A stretch of DNA of 64,000 nt from Myxococcales bacterium (GTDB taxonomy: Bacteria > Myxococcota_A > Polyangia > Haliangiales > Haliangiaceae), in contig WYBA01000093.1 in assembly GCA_011526095.1 (NCBI GenBank), positions 1-64,000 of the forward strand. Reading direction: 5' to 3'. Below the pieces are notes generated by a model. That model saw nothing but the letters and a program-made list of their open reading frames with translations. It did no database searches and had not been told where the DNA came from. Positions 1 to 9,575 of this stretch are shown here, piece by piece. The position numbers and the translations under genes were made by a program. Position 1 is the first letter of the stretch; every line of letters starts with the position of its first letter.

Positions 1-1171
<1,171 letters not shown>

Positions 1172-1175
<4 letters not shown>

Positions 1176-1618
1176 TCGGTGGCCCATGCGCAGTCCTCGC
1201 GCGGCTCGCAGCCGGGGCACGACGTCGGTCGCGTCAAGGTGCCGTCCCTCGACGCCGGCAGCGCGATCGTCAGCTCGAGCGGCAGATCGTCGAGGGGCAC
1301 GGAGAGCCCGTCGCAGAACGAGGGGTTCACCTGGTGGAACTCCACGTTCAGGGCAGGTGTCGGCTCGTCGATGTAGAGCCCGACCGTGCGCTCGACGTTG
1401 ACCGGGACTCCATCCTCGAACACGTCCTTCAGCTCGGTGCAGTCGGTCGGCGCCCCCGCGTCACAGACGTAGAGGTACACCCGCACCTCCGTCGACCGCG
1501 TCACGGTCACCAGCACGTCCGGCTCCGCGACGCACCCCGCCGCCGCGCTGGCCACCGCCGCCACCGCCACCCACACCACGCCGCGCGCTCTACTGCGGTG
1601 GCCAGTGCACCGGGACAT
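1172..1618 (-). CDS. small putative lipoprotein, unknown function
   Basis: 148 residues with a basic N-terminus, a hydrophobic stretch (VVWVAVAAVASAAAGC) and a lipobox cysteine near residue 29, so probably exported and lipidated. The mature part has five further cysteines (one CPGC) and no family I recognise. ATG 1618 is preferred because GGAGGAG lies 4 nt upstream; GTG codons at 1579 and 1576 are alternatives. It overlaps the end of the PEGA gene by 29 bp and the kinase start by 4 bp, so it belongs to the same minus-strand operon and may work at the same membrane site as the kinase. Confidence 0.75.
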
Positions 1619-2540
1619 CCGGCTCCTCCGGTTGCGTGGCGATCACGTAGCCCGTCACCGCCGCCCCGACCACCACCGCCGCCGCGGCGCCCCACACCCA
1701 CGGCCGGCGGTACAGCGGCGGCGGCGGCGGCGGCGTGCGCGACAGCTCGATCGTCACCGTGCGCTCCTCGCCCGCGACCACGGTCAGCTCGCGCGCCTGC
1801 CGGACGTGGCCGGGCAGCTCGACGACGACGGTGTGCCCGCCCTCGACCAGCTCGCCGGTCCACGGCGCGCGGCCGAGCGGCCGGTCGTCGAGCACGAGCG
1901 TCGCGCCGTCGGGTCGGCTGCGCAGCGTGATCTGCGCGGTCGTCACCGGCGGCGGCGCCGCGCGCGGTCGCAGCGTCACCTCGCCGGTCCGCCCCGACAC
2001 CAGCTCGACCACCTGCTCGTCGGCCACCTCCCCGGCGCGCTCGGCGCGGACCGTGTGCGCGCCCGGCGCCAGCAGCAGCGGCCCGGGCAGCGGCGTCTCC
2101 CCCTCGTCGAGCCCGTCGACCGTGATCCGCGCCGGCGCGCCCTCGACGATCACGACGAGCGAGCCGACGAGCTCGCGCAGCTGGGTCAGCTCGGCCTCGA
2201 CGTCGCGCCGCTTCGCCGCCGGCACGGCGTCGCCGCCCTCGGCGAGGTAGCGCTCGAGCGTGCGGATCGCGCGGCCGTAGCGGAACAGCCGCTTCTCCGT
2301 GACGCCGATGTTCAGCAGCACCTCCCACCGCCGCGACAGCGCGTACGCCGCCTCGAACTCGGCGAGCGCCGCGGCGTCGTCGCCGCGCCGCGCCAGCTCG
2401 ACGCCGCGGTCGTAGCGCGTCGCGGCCTCCTGGAGCGCGCGATCATCCGCCGGGGGCGCGGCCGGCTCGTCGGCGCGCACGGGTGCGGCGCCCGCCAGCG
2501 CGGCGATCAGGACGAGCACGGTGACGACGCGCGGGCTCAC
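1590..2540 (-). CDS. PEGA-domain, TPR-like exported protein
   Basis: GTG start at 2540 overlaps the stop of the upstream giant lipoprotein gene (GTGA). The product (316 aa) starts with a signal peptide (VVTVLVLIAALAGAAPVRA), then a helical TPR-like segment (about residues 30-110, with YDRGVELARRGDDAAALAEF), then two PEGA-like beta domains containing ARITVDGLDEGETPLPGP and DGATLVLDDRPLGRAPW. Near the C-terminus is a proline run and a hydrophobic helix (VWGAAAAVVVGAAVTGYVI). PEGA domains are surface or periplasmic modules that in myxobacteria often accompany Ser/Thr kinases; here a kinase follows two genes later. A role in envelope sensing or scaffolding is inferred. Confidence 0.8.
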   Translation of the reverse strand: MSPRVVTVLVLIAALAGAAPVRADEPAAPPADDRALQEAATRYDRGVELARRGDDAAALAEFEAAYALSRRWEVLLNIGVTEKRLFRYGRAIRTLERYLAEGGDAVPAAKRRDVEAELTQLRELVGSLVVIVEGAPARITVDGLDEGETPLPGPLLLAPGAHTVRAERAGEVADEQVVELVSGRTGEVTLRPRAAPPPVTTAQITLRSRPDGATLVLDDRPLGRAPWTGELVEGGHTVVVELPGHVRQARELTVVAGEERTVTIELSRTPPPPPPLYRRPWVWGAAAAVVVGAAVTGYVIATQPEEPDVPVHWPPQ

Positions 2541-5500
2541 TGGACCTCGTGCGCTCCGATGTCGGCGGTGCCGCCCTGCACGCGCGCGCCGCCCAGCAGA
2601 TCCGTGGTCAGCGCCGAGCCGTCGGCGCGCGTGCCGGCGACGCCGCGGTTGACGCACGGTGAGCCGGCGGCGATGTGGAAGTCCGGCTGGGGGAACGCGC
2701 CGTCGAAGCAGCTCGTCGCGTCACCGACGATGTCGCCCTCGGCGTCCGGCACGCCGACCGCGGCGCTCGCCGCGGTCGTGACCGTGTCGTCGAGGTACCG
2801 TCCGGTGCTGCCGCCGTACATGAAGTAGTTGTGATCGTAGGCGCTCGGCCCGCCGCAGTCGCTGTTGGGATCGTAGATCATCCGGTGCGCGCTGGCGTCG
2901 CCGCCGTCGAACAGGTTGCTCGAGAACCGCGAGGTCCCGACCGTCGCCTGGTGGCAGTACAGCGCGTGCGAGGCGCTCTGCGAGGTCAGCCCGCCGCCGT
3001 CGATCGTGTTGCCGATCAGCCGCAGGCTGGTCGCGCCGCCGACGACGAGCCCGATGCTGTAGGAGCTGCCGGCGCCGCTCCGCAGCCAGCTGTCGTAGAG
3101 CTCGAGCGTGGCTCCGTGGAAGTACGCCGCGACGCCGTAGGTCGTCGAGGCGAGGTCGCCATCGACCCGGAACCGCGTGCGCTCGGCGCGGACGCTCGCG
3201 CCGTCGACCGCGTACAGGCCGTAGAGCGTGCCGGCGTCGCCCGGGAGCCGGAACGTGGCGTCGGTGACGACCACCGGCGCTGCGGAGACGTACAGGCCGT
3301 AGCTGTACGACGTGCCGGTCTGGGTCGCGGTGAACGAGCCGCCGTCGATCCGCACCGTCCCGGTGGCGACGGCGGAGACGCCGATCAGCTCCGTCGTCGC
3401 GGCGCCCTCGCCGCTCGCGGTGTTGTCCGACAGCGTGACGTCGCCCTGGGGCCCCGTGACCAGGTACGGGGCCATCACGCGCGCGGCGGTGACGCGCGGC
3501 GAGATCACCGTGTTGCCTTCGACGACGCCGCTGGAGTCCTCCATCCAGATCCCCACGCGGGCCGCGTGGCCGTCGGCGGCGGGGTCGAGGAACCCGCTCC
3601 CGTCGATCACGTTGGCGTCGATCGTGACGAGGTCGCACGCGCGGGCGCGGATCGCGGCGGAGTAGTAGCCGCTGAAGGTGCCCGTCGACGACGTCATCCA
3701 CCCGAACGTGCCGCCGGTCGCGCGCACCGCGGCGAGGCGCGTGCCGTCGAGCAGGATGCCGGAGGCCTCGCCGGCGACCGACCAGTCGCCGGTCGTCATG
3801 CCGTCCACCGTGACGGGCCCGATCGCGTCTCGCACCCACACGCCGCGGAGCTGGGCCAGCCCGACCAGCGTGCCCAGGTGCGGGTCGCGCACGAGCCCGG
3901 ACGAGCGGTGGAGCTCGATCGCCGTGAGGTCGGCCGCGCCCGAGAACGCCGGCAGCGCGACGCGGTCGAGCGTGACGTCGAGGCACTGCTCGCACCGCAC
4001 GCCCGTGATCGCCTGGTTCGCCGGGACGACGGGCAGGACCAGCGTTACGCCGTCGAGCCACAGCCCCGGCGCGAGCCGCGCGTCGACGAGCACGCCGGGC
4101 TCCGCGACGGTCGACTCGAGCGTGAGACCGCGGATCGTCACCGCCGCGCGCGGCGCGTCGAACGTGCCCGGGACGTCGAACAGCTGCGGCGTCGCGGCGC
4201 CGCCGTGGCGGATCCTCGACGAGGACAGGTCGTCGCCGTCGCGCACCCACCGGCGCGTGCTGCACGCGGTGTAGCCGCCCTGGACGCGGACGCCCGCGGG
4301 CAGCGCGATCGCCCCGCCGGTGACGTCGATCGTGTCGCCGCCGCGGATCGCGACGACCTCGTCCGGCGCGCGGCCCGCGATCGCCGCGGCCAGGTCGCCG
4401 GTCGGTGCATCCGGCGCGGTGCCGTCGCCGGGCGCGCCGGCCGCGACGAACCGCGACGGGAACCCGTCGGCGACGCAGTGACCGGCGGCGCACGTCTCGC
4501 CGAGCTTGCAGTCGCACGGTCCGTCGCACGTGTACGCGCCCGCGACCGCGTCGAAGCTGGTCGGGCGCGGGACGCACGCGCCGAGCGGCCCGCACATCTC
4601 GGCGGCGCCGCAGTCGGTGTCGTAGGCGCAGTCGCCCGACGCCACGCACTGGCCGAGCTGGCACTCCTGGAACGCGCCGCAGTCGGTGTCGAGCGTGCAC
4701 TGCGGCACGCAGACGCCCTCGACCGGGTCGCACTCGAGGTTGCCCGGGCACGGGAAGCTGCCGTCGCACGCGGCGCGGCACAGCCCGCCGTCGTCGCAGG
4801 TCTGCCCGGTCGGGCAGGTCGCGGAGCACGGCAGCACGCACGTCCGCGTCGGCAGGTCGCAGACGCGGCCGCCGGTGCACGCGGCGTCGGTGGTGCAGCC
4901 CGGCGTGCACAGCCCGGCGTCGCACCAGTGGTCGCTGGCGCAATCGGCGTTGTCGCGGCACGCGACGCACGCGTGGTCGACGCAGAACGCCCCGGGGCAG
5001 TCGACGTCGTCGACGCACTGGGCGAAGCAGCGGCCCGCGACGCACGCCTCGCCGCTGTCGCAGTCGAGGTTGACCAGGCACTCCTGGCACGCCCCGACCG
5101 GCACGTTGCACACGCGCTCGCCGCCGCAGCTCAGCGTCGCGGTGCACGGCACGCAGGCGCCGTCGCTGCACACCTGATCGCCGCACTGCGAGCTGGTGAC
5201 GCAGCCGACGCAGCTGCCCTGGGCGCAGATCATCCCGTCGGGGCAGTCCTCGCTGCCGGCGCACGCGCGGCACGCGTCGCCGACGCCGTCGCCGACCGAG
5301 TCCTCCTGGTCGTCGTTATAGGTGTTCGGGCAGTTGTCGCAGGCGTCGCCGTCGCCGTCGCCGTCGCGGTCGGCCTGCGCCGGGTCGGCCACCTCGGGGC
5401 ACACGTCCTCGAAGTCGAACCGGCCGTCGTCGTCGGTGTCGGGCGTGTCGTTGTGGGTGTCGACGTCGTCGCCCTGGGTCGCGAGGTCGGCGCGGTCGCC

Positions 5501-6490
5501 CAGCCCGTCACCGTCGGCGTCGGCGGTCTCGGCCGGGTCGTAGGGGAACGCGTCGGCGGCGTTGGCGACGCCGTCGCCGTCGATGTCCGGGTCGGCGTCG
5601 TCGGGCGTGCCGTCGGCGTCGAGGTCGCCGCCGACCAGCGGCAGCACCAGCGTCGACGGCAGCACCAGCGGCAGCTCGCCGCGCGGGACGACCGACGGGA
5701 CGATCGCGGTGATCGGGCTGTCGCCGTCGCGCGCCCGCACCGCGAACACGCCCGGCCGCGAGGCGAGCGAGAACGCGCCGTCGCCGTCGGTCTCGACCGC
5801 GACCTCGACGTCGCCGGTGATCGCGTCGACCAGCTCGACCGTGATCCCGTCGTCGCCGCCGGCGACGCCGTCGCCGCGGATCGCGCGTCCGACGATCGGC
5901 CCGAGGTCGCCGTCGACCATCGCGAGGTCGAGGTCGACGCCGATCGTCGTGCGCTCCGGCACGACCGTGACGTCAGCGTGGACGACCGTGCCGTCGGGCG
6001 CGATGAGCACGACGTCGTGGACGCCGGGCGGCACCTCGAGCAGCAGGTAGCCGCCGTTGTCGTTGGGCGCGGTGACGACGCCGTAGGCGGGCAGGGCGAC
6101 GATCATCCCGGCGGGTTCGCCGCCGATCACGCGGCCGCCGATCGCGCCCGGCTTCGCCAGGCGGATCGCGCCGAGGTCGGTGACGAACCCGCTGTTGGCG
6201 CCGGCGGCGACGCGCTTGCCGGGCAGCGCCAGCGGGTCGTCGTTGACGATCCGGACGTCCCACCGGCCCGGCGGCACCCCGCGCAGGTCGAACGCGCCGG
6301 ACTCGTCGCACGGCGCGCCGAGCGGCGAGCCCTCGAGCAGCGCGCGGCAGCCCGAGGCCGGCACGTCGGCCGAGATCTCGACGCGGCCGATGATCTCGCC
6401 GGGCACGACGCCCGGCGCGTCCTCCGGCTCGCTGCCGCACGCCGTCGCCGCCAGGATCGCGATCGCACCGCACAGAGCCCTGCGCACCAT
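2537..6490 (-). CDS. giant multidomain lipoprotein: carboxypeptidase-regulatory-like, calcium (TSP3) and Cys-rich repeats, beta-helix
   Basis: 1317 aa. Signal peptide with lipobox (AILAATAC), C18. Order seen: several carboxypeptidase-regulatory-like beta domains (about 30-290; e.g. GVPPGRWDVRI); aspartate-rich thrombospondin-3-type calcium repeats (about 290-400; DADGDGLGDRADL, DRDGDGDGDACDNCPN); a cysteine-rich region with many C-x-x-x-x-D/QC repeats (about 400-680; DNADCASDHWCDAGLCTPGC), as in myxobacterial MopE/TRASH-like surface proteins; then a long repetitive right-handed beta-helix region (about 700-1300) ending in the typical DIGAHE-type motif of polymorphic outer-membrane/right-handed beta-helix proteins. 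Probably surface-exposed and calcium stabilised. A TACTCT hexamer lies 25 nt upstream. It heads the operon that runs to the kinase at the window edge. Confidence 0.85.
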   Translation of the reverse strand: MVRRALCGAIAILAATACGSEPEDAPGVVPGEIIGRVEISADVPASGCRALLEGSPLGAPCDESGAFDLRGVPPGRWDVRIVNDDPLALPGKRVAAGANSGFVTDLGAIRLAKPGAIGGRVIGGEPAGMIVALPAYGVVTAPNDNGGYLLLEVPPGVHDVVLIAPDGTVVHADVTVVPERTTIGVDLDLAMVDGDLGPIVGRAIRGDGVAGGDDGITVELVDAITGDVEVAVETDGDGAFSLASRPGVFAVRARDGDSPITAIVPSVVPRGELPLVLPSTLVLPLVGGDLDADGTPDDADPDIDGDGVANAADAFPYDPAETADADGDGLGDRADLATQGDDVDTHNDTPDTDDDGRFDFEDVCPEVADPAQADRDGDGDGDACDNCPNTYNDDQEDSVGDGVGDACRACAGSEDCPDGMICAQGSCVGCVTSSQCGDQVCSDGACVPCTATLSCGGERVCNVPVGACQECLVNLDCDSGEACVAGRCFAQCVDDVDCPGAFCVDHACVACRDNADCASDHWCDAGLCTPGCTTDAACTGGRVCDLPTRTCVLPCSATCPTGQTCDDGGLCRAACDGSFPCPGNLECDPVEGVCVPQCTLDTDCGAFQECQLGQCVASGDCAYDTDCGAAEMCGPLGACVPRPTSFDAVAGAYTCDGPCDCKLGETCAAGHCVADGFPSRFVAAGAPGDGTAPDAPTGDLAAAIAGRAPDEVVAIRGGDTIDVTGGAIALPAGVRVQGGYTACSTRRWVRDGDDLSSSRIRHGGAATPQLFDVPGTFDAPRAAVTIRGLTLESTVAEPGVLVDARLAPGLWLDGVTLVLPVVPANQAITGVRCEQCLDVTLDRVALPAFSGAADLTAIELHRSSGLVRDPHLGTLVGLAQLRGVWVRDAIGPVTVDGMTTGDWSVAGEASGILLDGTRLAAVRATGGTFGWMTSSTGTFSGYYSAAIRARACDLVTIDANVIDGSGFLDPAADGHAARVGIWMEDSSGVVEGNTVISPRVTAARVMAPYLVTGPQGDVTLSDNTASGEGAATTELIGVSAVATGTVRIDGGSFTATQTGTSYSYGLYVSAAPVVVTDATFRLPGDAGTLYGLYAVDGASVRAERTRFRVDGDLASTTYGVAAYFHGATLELYDSWLRSGAGSSYSIGLVVGGATSLRLIGNTIDGGGLTSQSASHALYCHQATVGTSRFSSNLFDGGDASAHRMIYDPNSDCGGPSAYDHNYFMYGGSTGRYLDDTVTTAASAAVGVPDAEGDIVGDATSCFDGAFPQPDFHIAAGSPCVNRGVAGTRADGSALTTDLLGGARVQGGTADIGAHEVQ

Positions 6491-6515
6491 GTGAACCCCC
6501 CGAGGTCGTCACAGG

Positions 6516-6521
6516 AGAGTA
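6516..6521 (-). promoter_or_regulatory. -10-like hexamer TACTCT for the giant lipoprotein operon
   Basis: TACTCT read on the minus strand, preceded by TG-G (GTG then TACTCT), 25 nt before ATG 6490, with a G-rich stretch between. No clear -35 box. Confidence 0.35.
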
Positions 6522-6548
6522 CACCGCCCGGGTGTTTGCTCACGACCA

Positions 6549-6567
6549 GCACGGCTTTCAGCCGTGC
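6549..6567 (-). terminator. hairpin downstream of the amylase gene
   Basis: A perfect 8-bp inverted repeat (GCACGGCT / AGCCGTGC) with a 3-nt loop, about 57 nt after the amylase stop and before the next gene on the same strand. No U-tract follows, so intrinsic termination would be atypical; it may instead be a 3' stabilising stem. Confidence 0.4.
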
Positions 6568-6623
6568 GGGCCCTGGCGGGTCAGGGGCATCGTGTCGCCC
6601 CCGGAGAGGCGGGGCGACCGCTG

Positions 6624-8369
6624 TCACCGTGCGGCGTACAGCCGCGCGGCGCGCGGCGGCACGGTGACGGCCACCGTGCCGTCGGCCGCGACGGTGACCG
6701 CGTGCGCCGCGGGATCGAGCAGGTCGACCAGCGCGGTGCCGGGCGCGAACCCGGTCGGCACGGTGGCGATGGCGTCGTCGGCCGGGTGGCCGTTGAGCGC
6801 GACGAGCACGCGGTCGGCGCCGACCTCTGCCGCGTCGTCGGCGCCGGCGGCGCCGCCGCGCTCGAACGCGAGCAGGCCGACGTCGGGGCCGCGCTCGCGG
6901 GCGCTGGTCTCGCTGGCGTAGCGCAGCGTGAGCGCGCCGCGGCGCAGGGCAGGGTGCGCGGCGCGGATCGCGGCGAGGCGCGCGAGGTGCCGGTACATCC
7001 GCGTGCCGCGGGCGTAGCCCGTGTCCCACAGCGGCTCGCGCGCGGCGTGGCCGGTGCGTCCGGTCAGCTCCTGCTCGGTGCCGTAATAGACGCACGGGAT
7101 GGCGTCGACGGTGAACACCAGCGTCATCGCCAGCTCGGCGACGTAGGCGTCGTCGAGCTGACCGCGCAGCCGGCCGGTGTCGTGGTTGTCGGCGAACGCG
7201 ACACGCAGCCGCCACGGGTCGAGCCCGGCGCCGCCGGGGTGGCCCGTCGCCGGGTACGCCTCGCGGTGGGTGGTGAGCACGGCCGCGACGTCCGCGGCGG
7301 CGCGCCCGTCGAGCAGGAAGCCGTCGATCACGTCCCACTTGAGGCTGAAGTCGAACGCGGCGTCGAGCGCGCCCTCGTCGGTGTAGCTGGCGAGCACGGC
7401 GGGATCGCCGTTCCACACCTCACCGAGCAGCAGCAGGCGGTCCTTGCCGAGCGCCGCGGCGCGCGCGCGCAGCCGCTCGGCGAACACGCGCCACGACGCG
7501 CGCGGCACGTGCGGCGCGGCGTCGAGGCGCAGGCCGTCGAGGTCGAGGCGCGCGATCCACGTCGCCCACGTCGTCGCGAGGTCGTCGATCACGCCGGGCG
7601 CCTCGGTGTCGAGGTCGCGCAGGCCGGTCGGGAAGTCGCCGAGCTCGCGCTGGACCTCGAGCGAGAAGTCCTCGGTCGCGCCGCGGCGGTGGAACTCGTC
7701 GTCGGCCAGCGCGCGGGCCTCGACCGTGACGTCGGCGCCGTCGTCGGAGGCGCCCGGGACCTCGCGCCACAGCCGCGGCCGCTCGCCCCGCCACACCAGC
7801 GGCGCCTCGTACGGCGTCGTCGCCGCGAACGGCGGCTCGACCTCGTCCGGCGCGACCGCGCCGTCGTCGTCGAGGTCGTAGTCGAACACCCGGCCGGCGT
7901 GGTTGATGACGACGTCGACGATCACGAGCATGCCGCGCGCGTGGGCGTCGTCGATCAGCGCGCGCAGCTCCGCCTCGTCGCCGAACCGCGGCTCGAGCGA
8001 GGTGAAGTCGGCGGCCCAGTAGCCGTGGTAGCCGTCCTGGGTGTCGCCTCGCGGCACCTGGCGGACGATCGGCGAGATCCACAGCGCGGTGACGCCGAGG
8101 TCCTCGAGGTAGTCGAGGCGCGCGCGCAGCCCGCTCCAGTCGCCGCCCTGCCACCGCTCCAGCTCGCCCGGCACCGGCGCCGCCGGATCGTCGACGAGGG
8201 GCTGCGCGCCGTCGGCGAACCGGTCGACGACGACCTGGTAGATGACGTGATCGCGCCAGTCGTCGACGTGGGTGTCGACCGACGTCGGCGCGGCGTCGTC
8301 GGCGCACGCGGCGAGCGCGAGCGCGAGCGTCGCCGGGGCGAGCGTGCGCGCTACGGCGCCTCGCTGCAC
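6624..8369 (-). CDS. secreted alpha-amylase family (GH13) lipoprotein
   Basis: Hydrolyses or rearranges alpha-glucans such as starch or glycogen. From GTG 8369 the product is 581 aa with a lipoprotein signal (TLALALAAC). All four GH13 signature regions are visible: DVVINHAG (region I), GLRLDAAPH with the nucleophile Asp (II), LLLGEVWNG with the acid/base Glu (III), and FADNHDTGRL with the transition-state Asp (IV). An early WRDHVIYQVVVDRFADG is typical of the subfamily that includes cyclomaltodextrinase- and neopullulanase-like enzymes. The first codons overlap the end of the carbohydrate-binding lipoprotein gene by 19 bp, so the pair is co-transcribed. The start is uncertain because no strong ribosome-binding site precedes it. 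Confidence 0.9.
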   Translation of the reverse strand: MQRGAVARTLAPATLALALAACADDAAPTSVDTHVDDWRDHVIYQVVVDRFADGAQPLVDDPAAPVPGELERWQGGDWSGLRARLDYLEDLGVTALWISPIVRQVPRGDTQDGYHGYWAADFTSLEPRFGDEAELRALIDDAHARGMLVIVDVVINHAGRVFDYDLDDDGAVAPDEVEPPFAATTPYEAPLVWRGERPRLWREVPGASDDGADVTVEARALADDEFHRRGATEDFSLEVQRELGDFPTGLRDLDTEAPGVIDDLATTWATWIARLDLDGLRLDAAPHVPRASWRVFAERLRARAAALGKDRLLLLGEVWNGDPAVLASYTDEGALDAAFDFSLKWDVIDGFLLDGRAAADVAAVLTTHREAYPATGHPGGAGLDPWRLRVAFADNHDTGRLRGQLDDAYVAELAMTLVFTVDAIPCVYYGTEQELTGRTGHAAREPLWDTGYARGTRMYRHLARLAAIRAAHPALRRGALTLRYASETSARERGPDVGLLAFERGGAAGADDAAEVGADRVLVALNGHPADDAIATVPTGFAPGTALVDLLDPAAHAVTVAADGTVAVTVPPRAARLYAAR

Positions 8370-8899
8370 GTGGTCACCACGCTGTTCTGGCCGCCGAACC
8401 CGTCGCTCTCGCGGTCGGGGTTCGCCGGGTCGACGATCCACTGGGTGCCGTCCACGATGAGCTTGTAGCTCTGGCGGCCCTCGCCGATCTGCGCGGTCAC
8501 CGACCACGCGCCGCCACCGGCGTCGGTCATCGCGAGCGCGCCCGGCGGCGTCGTCGCCCAGTCTGTGAACGAGCCGGTGACCCACACCGACGTCGCGGCG
8601 CCCGCGTACGTGAAGGTGTGGACGTCGCACGGCGTCGCGTCCGGCGGCGCGACCTGGCCGCAGCCGCCGGAGCCCGAGCCGGTTCCGGAGCCCGAGCCAC
8701 CGGAGCCGCCAGAGCCCGCGCCGGGGCAGTCCGCCGCGTCGCGGAAGTCCGTGTTGCGGCGCGCGTCCGGCGCCTCGCCGATGTCGTCGTCGCCCGCGCC
8801 GACGTCGTCGTCGGCGGCGCCGGACGGGGCGCAGGCGGTGGCGGAGGCGGCCAGGCTGGCGAGCCCGGCGACGAGGAGGAGGCGGAGCGAGGCGCGCAT
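8351..8899 (-). CDS. lipoprotein with glycogen-binding (CBM48/AMPK-like) domain
   Basis: 182 aa from ATG 8899 (AAGGGAG ribosome-binding site 6 nt upstream). Lipobox ATAC near residue 23, then an acidic and Gly/Ser-rich linker (GSGGSGGSGSGTGSGSGG), then a C-terminal beta-sandwich of about 85 residues with the CBM48 pattern: FTYAGAATSVWVTGSFTDW, a G-WSV strand, and YKLIVDGTQWIVDPANP. This module binds alpha-glucans. It lies directly upstream of and overlaps the amylase gene, so it probably presents substrate to the amylase on the outer membrane or cell surface; that partnership is inferred from the overlap. Confidence 0.85.
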   Translation of the reverse strand: MRASLRLLLVAGLASLAASATACAPSGAADDDVGAGDDDIGEAPDARRNTDFRDAADCPGAGSGGSGGSGSGTGSGSGGCGQVAPPDATPCDVHTFTYAGAATSVWVTGSFTDWATTPPGALAMTDAGGGAWSVTAQIGEGRQSYKLIVDGTQWIVDPANPDRESDGFGGQNSVVTTCSEAP

Positions 8900-8990
8900 G
8901 CCCGGCTCCCTTCCATGACCGGTGCCAGACCCGCGGAGTGTAGGCGCGCCCACGTGTGCGGCCCGTCCGGGCAGCTCCGGGACCCGCGCG

Positions 8991-9037
8991 CGTTTCGATC
9001 CTCGACGCCGGCGACCGCGACGTTTCGATTGTCGACG
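8991..9037. repeat. 17-bp imperfect direct repeat upstream of the amylase operon
   Basis: CGTTTCGATCCTCGACG (8991-9007) and CGTTTCGATTGTCGACG (9021-9037) match at 15 of 17 positions with a 30-bp period (about three helical turns). They lie in the 193-bp gap between the SnoaL-like stop and the carbohydrate-binding lipoprotein start, so they could be a regulator site for the glucan operon. Confidence 0.4.
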
Positions 9038-9092
9038 TCGCCCGAGCGGCTGCGGTTCACCGATCAGCCCGCGCAATCGGGGTCACGACGTC

Positions 9093-9497
9093 TCAGCGCT
9101 TCGCGGCCTGCTGGTGCTTGATCGTGTCGACGAAGTGGCGGAACCGGGTGACCTTGCCGCTCGGGCCGAACGTCCACAGGTGCATCTCGTACTCCTTGAA
9201 CCGCTTGCCGGTGGCCTTCGCGGTGATCTCGAGCGAGATGACCGCGGCGACCTGGGTGTCGCTGGCGAGCAGGCTCACCGGGACGAACGAGTGGAACTCC
9301 AGGGCGGCGAGGGCCTCGAAGAACCCCATGACGTGGCGCGTGCCGGAGCCGGGGCGCACCCACGGGATGCCGTAGGCCTCCGCGCCCTCGAAGTCGTGCT
9401 CCCACTCGATCTGCTCGTCGAGGTGCTGGAAGATCGTGGGGATATCGCCGCGGCCGAACGCCTGGTAGATGGTCTGGATCGTCTCGAGGTGGCTCAT
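9093..9497 (-). CDS. SnoaL/NTF2-like protein
   Basis: 134 aa from ATG 9497, with AGGAGG 5 nt upstream. Small cone-shaped NTF2 fold expected: N-terminal helix IQTIYQAFGRGDIPTIFQHL, then D-x-x-E-W-E-H-D, the WVRPGSGTRHVMGFFEAL helix region, and C-terminal strands with GKVTRFRHFVDTIKH. Members of this superfamily are polyketide cyclases, ketosteroid isomerase-like enzymes or small binding proteins; I cannot tell which. It stands alone, divergent from the kinase gene at 9576. Confidence 0.8.
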   Translation of the reverse strand: MSHLETIQTIYQAFGRGDIPTIFQHLDEQIEWEHDFEGAEAYGIPWVRPGSGTRHVMGFFEALAALEFHSFVPVSLLASDTQVAAVISLEITAKATGKRFKEYEMHLWTFGPSGKVTRFRHFVDTIKHQQAAKR

Positions 9498-9558
9498 GGC
9501 CCCTCCTACGAACCAGCCCGGGGGGCGGATCGATCGGGAGCGCAGGTCCCGGGGCTGG

Positions 9559-9564
9559 TACGAT
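9559..9564 (+). promoter_or_regulatory. extended -10-like site (TGG TACGAT) for the kinase at 9576
   Basis: TACGAT preceded by TGG, 11 nt before GTG 9576. The short spacing suggests a near-leaderless message. Confidence 0.4.
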
Positions 9565-9575
9565 CGGCGGCTGAC

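Noticed and set aside
2675-6667. A 1330-codon open frame antisense to the giant lipoprotein gene
   Set aside because: It is Arg/Ala/Asp-rich with no domain and arises because GC-rich codons on the true strand avoid stops on the other. The minus-strand frame has signal peptide, calcium and cysteine repeats.
8922-9575. N-terminal extension of the kinase at 9576
   Set aside because: The extra codons are antisense to the SnoaL-like gene and have no kinase features; the GTG at 9576 has a promoter-like site before it.
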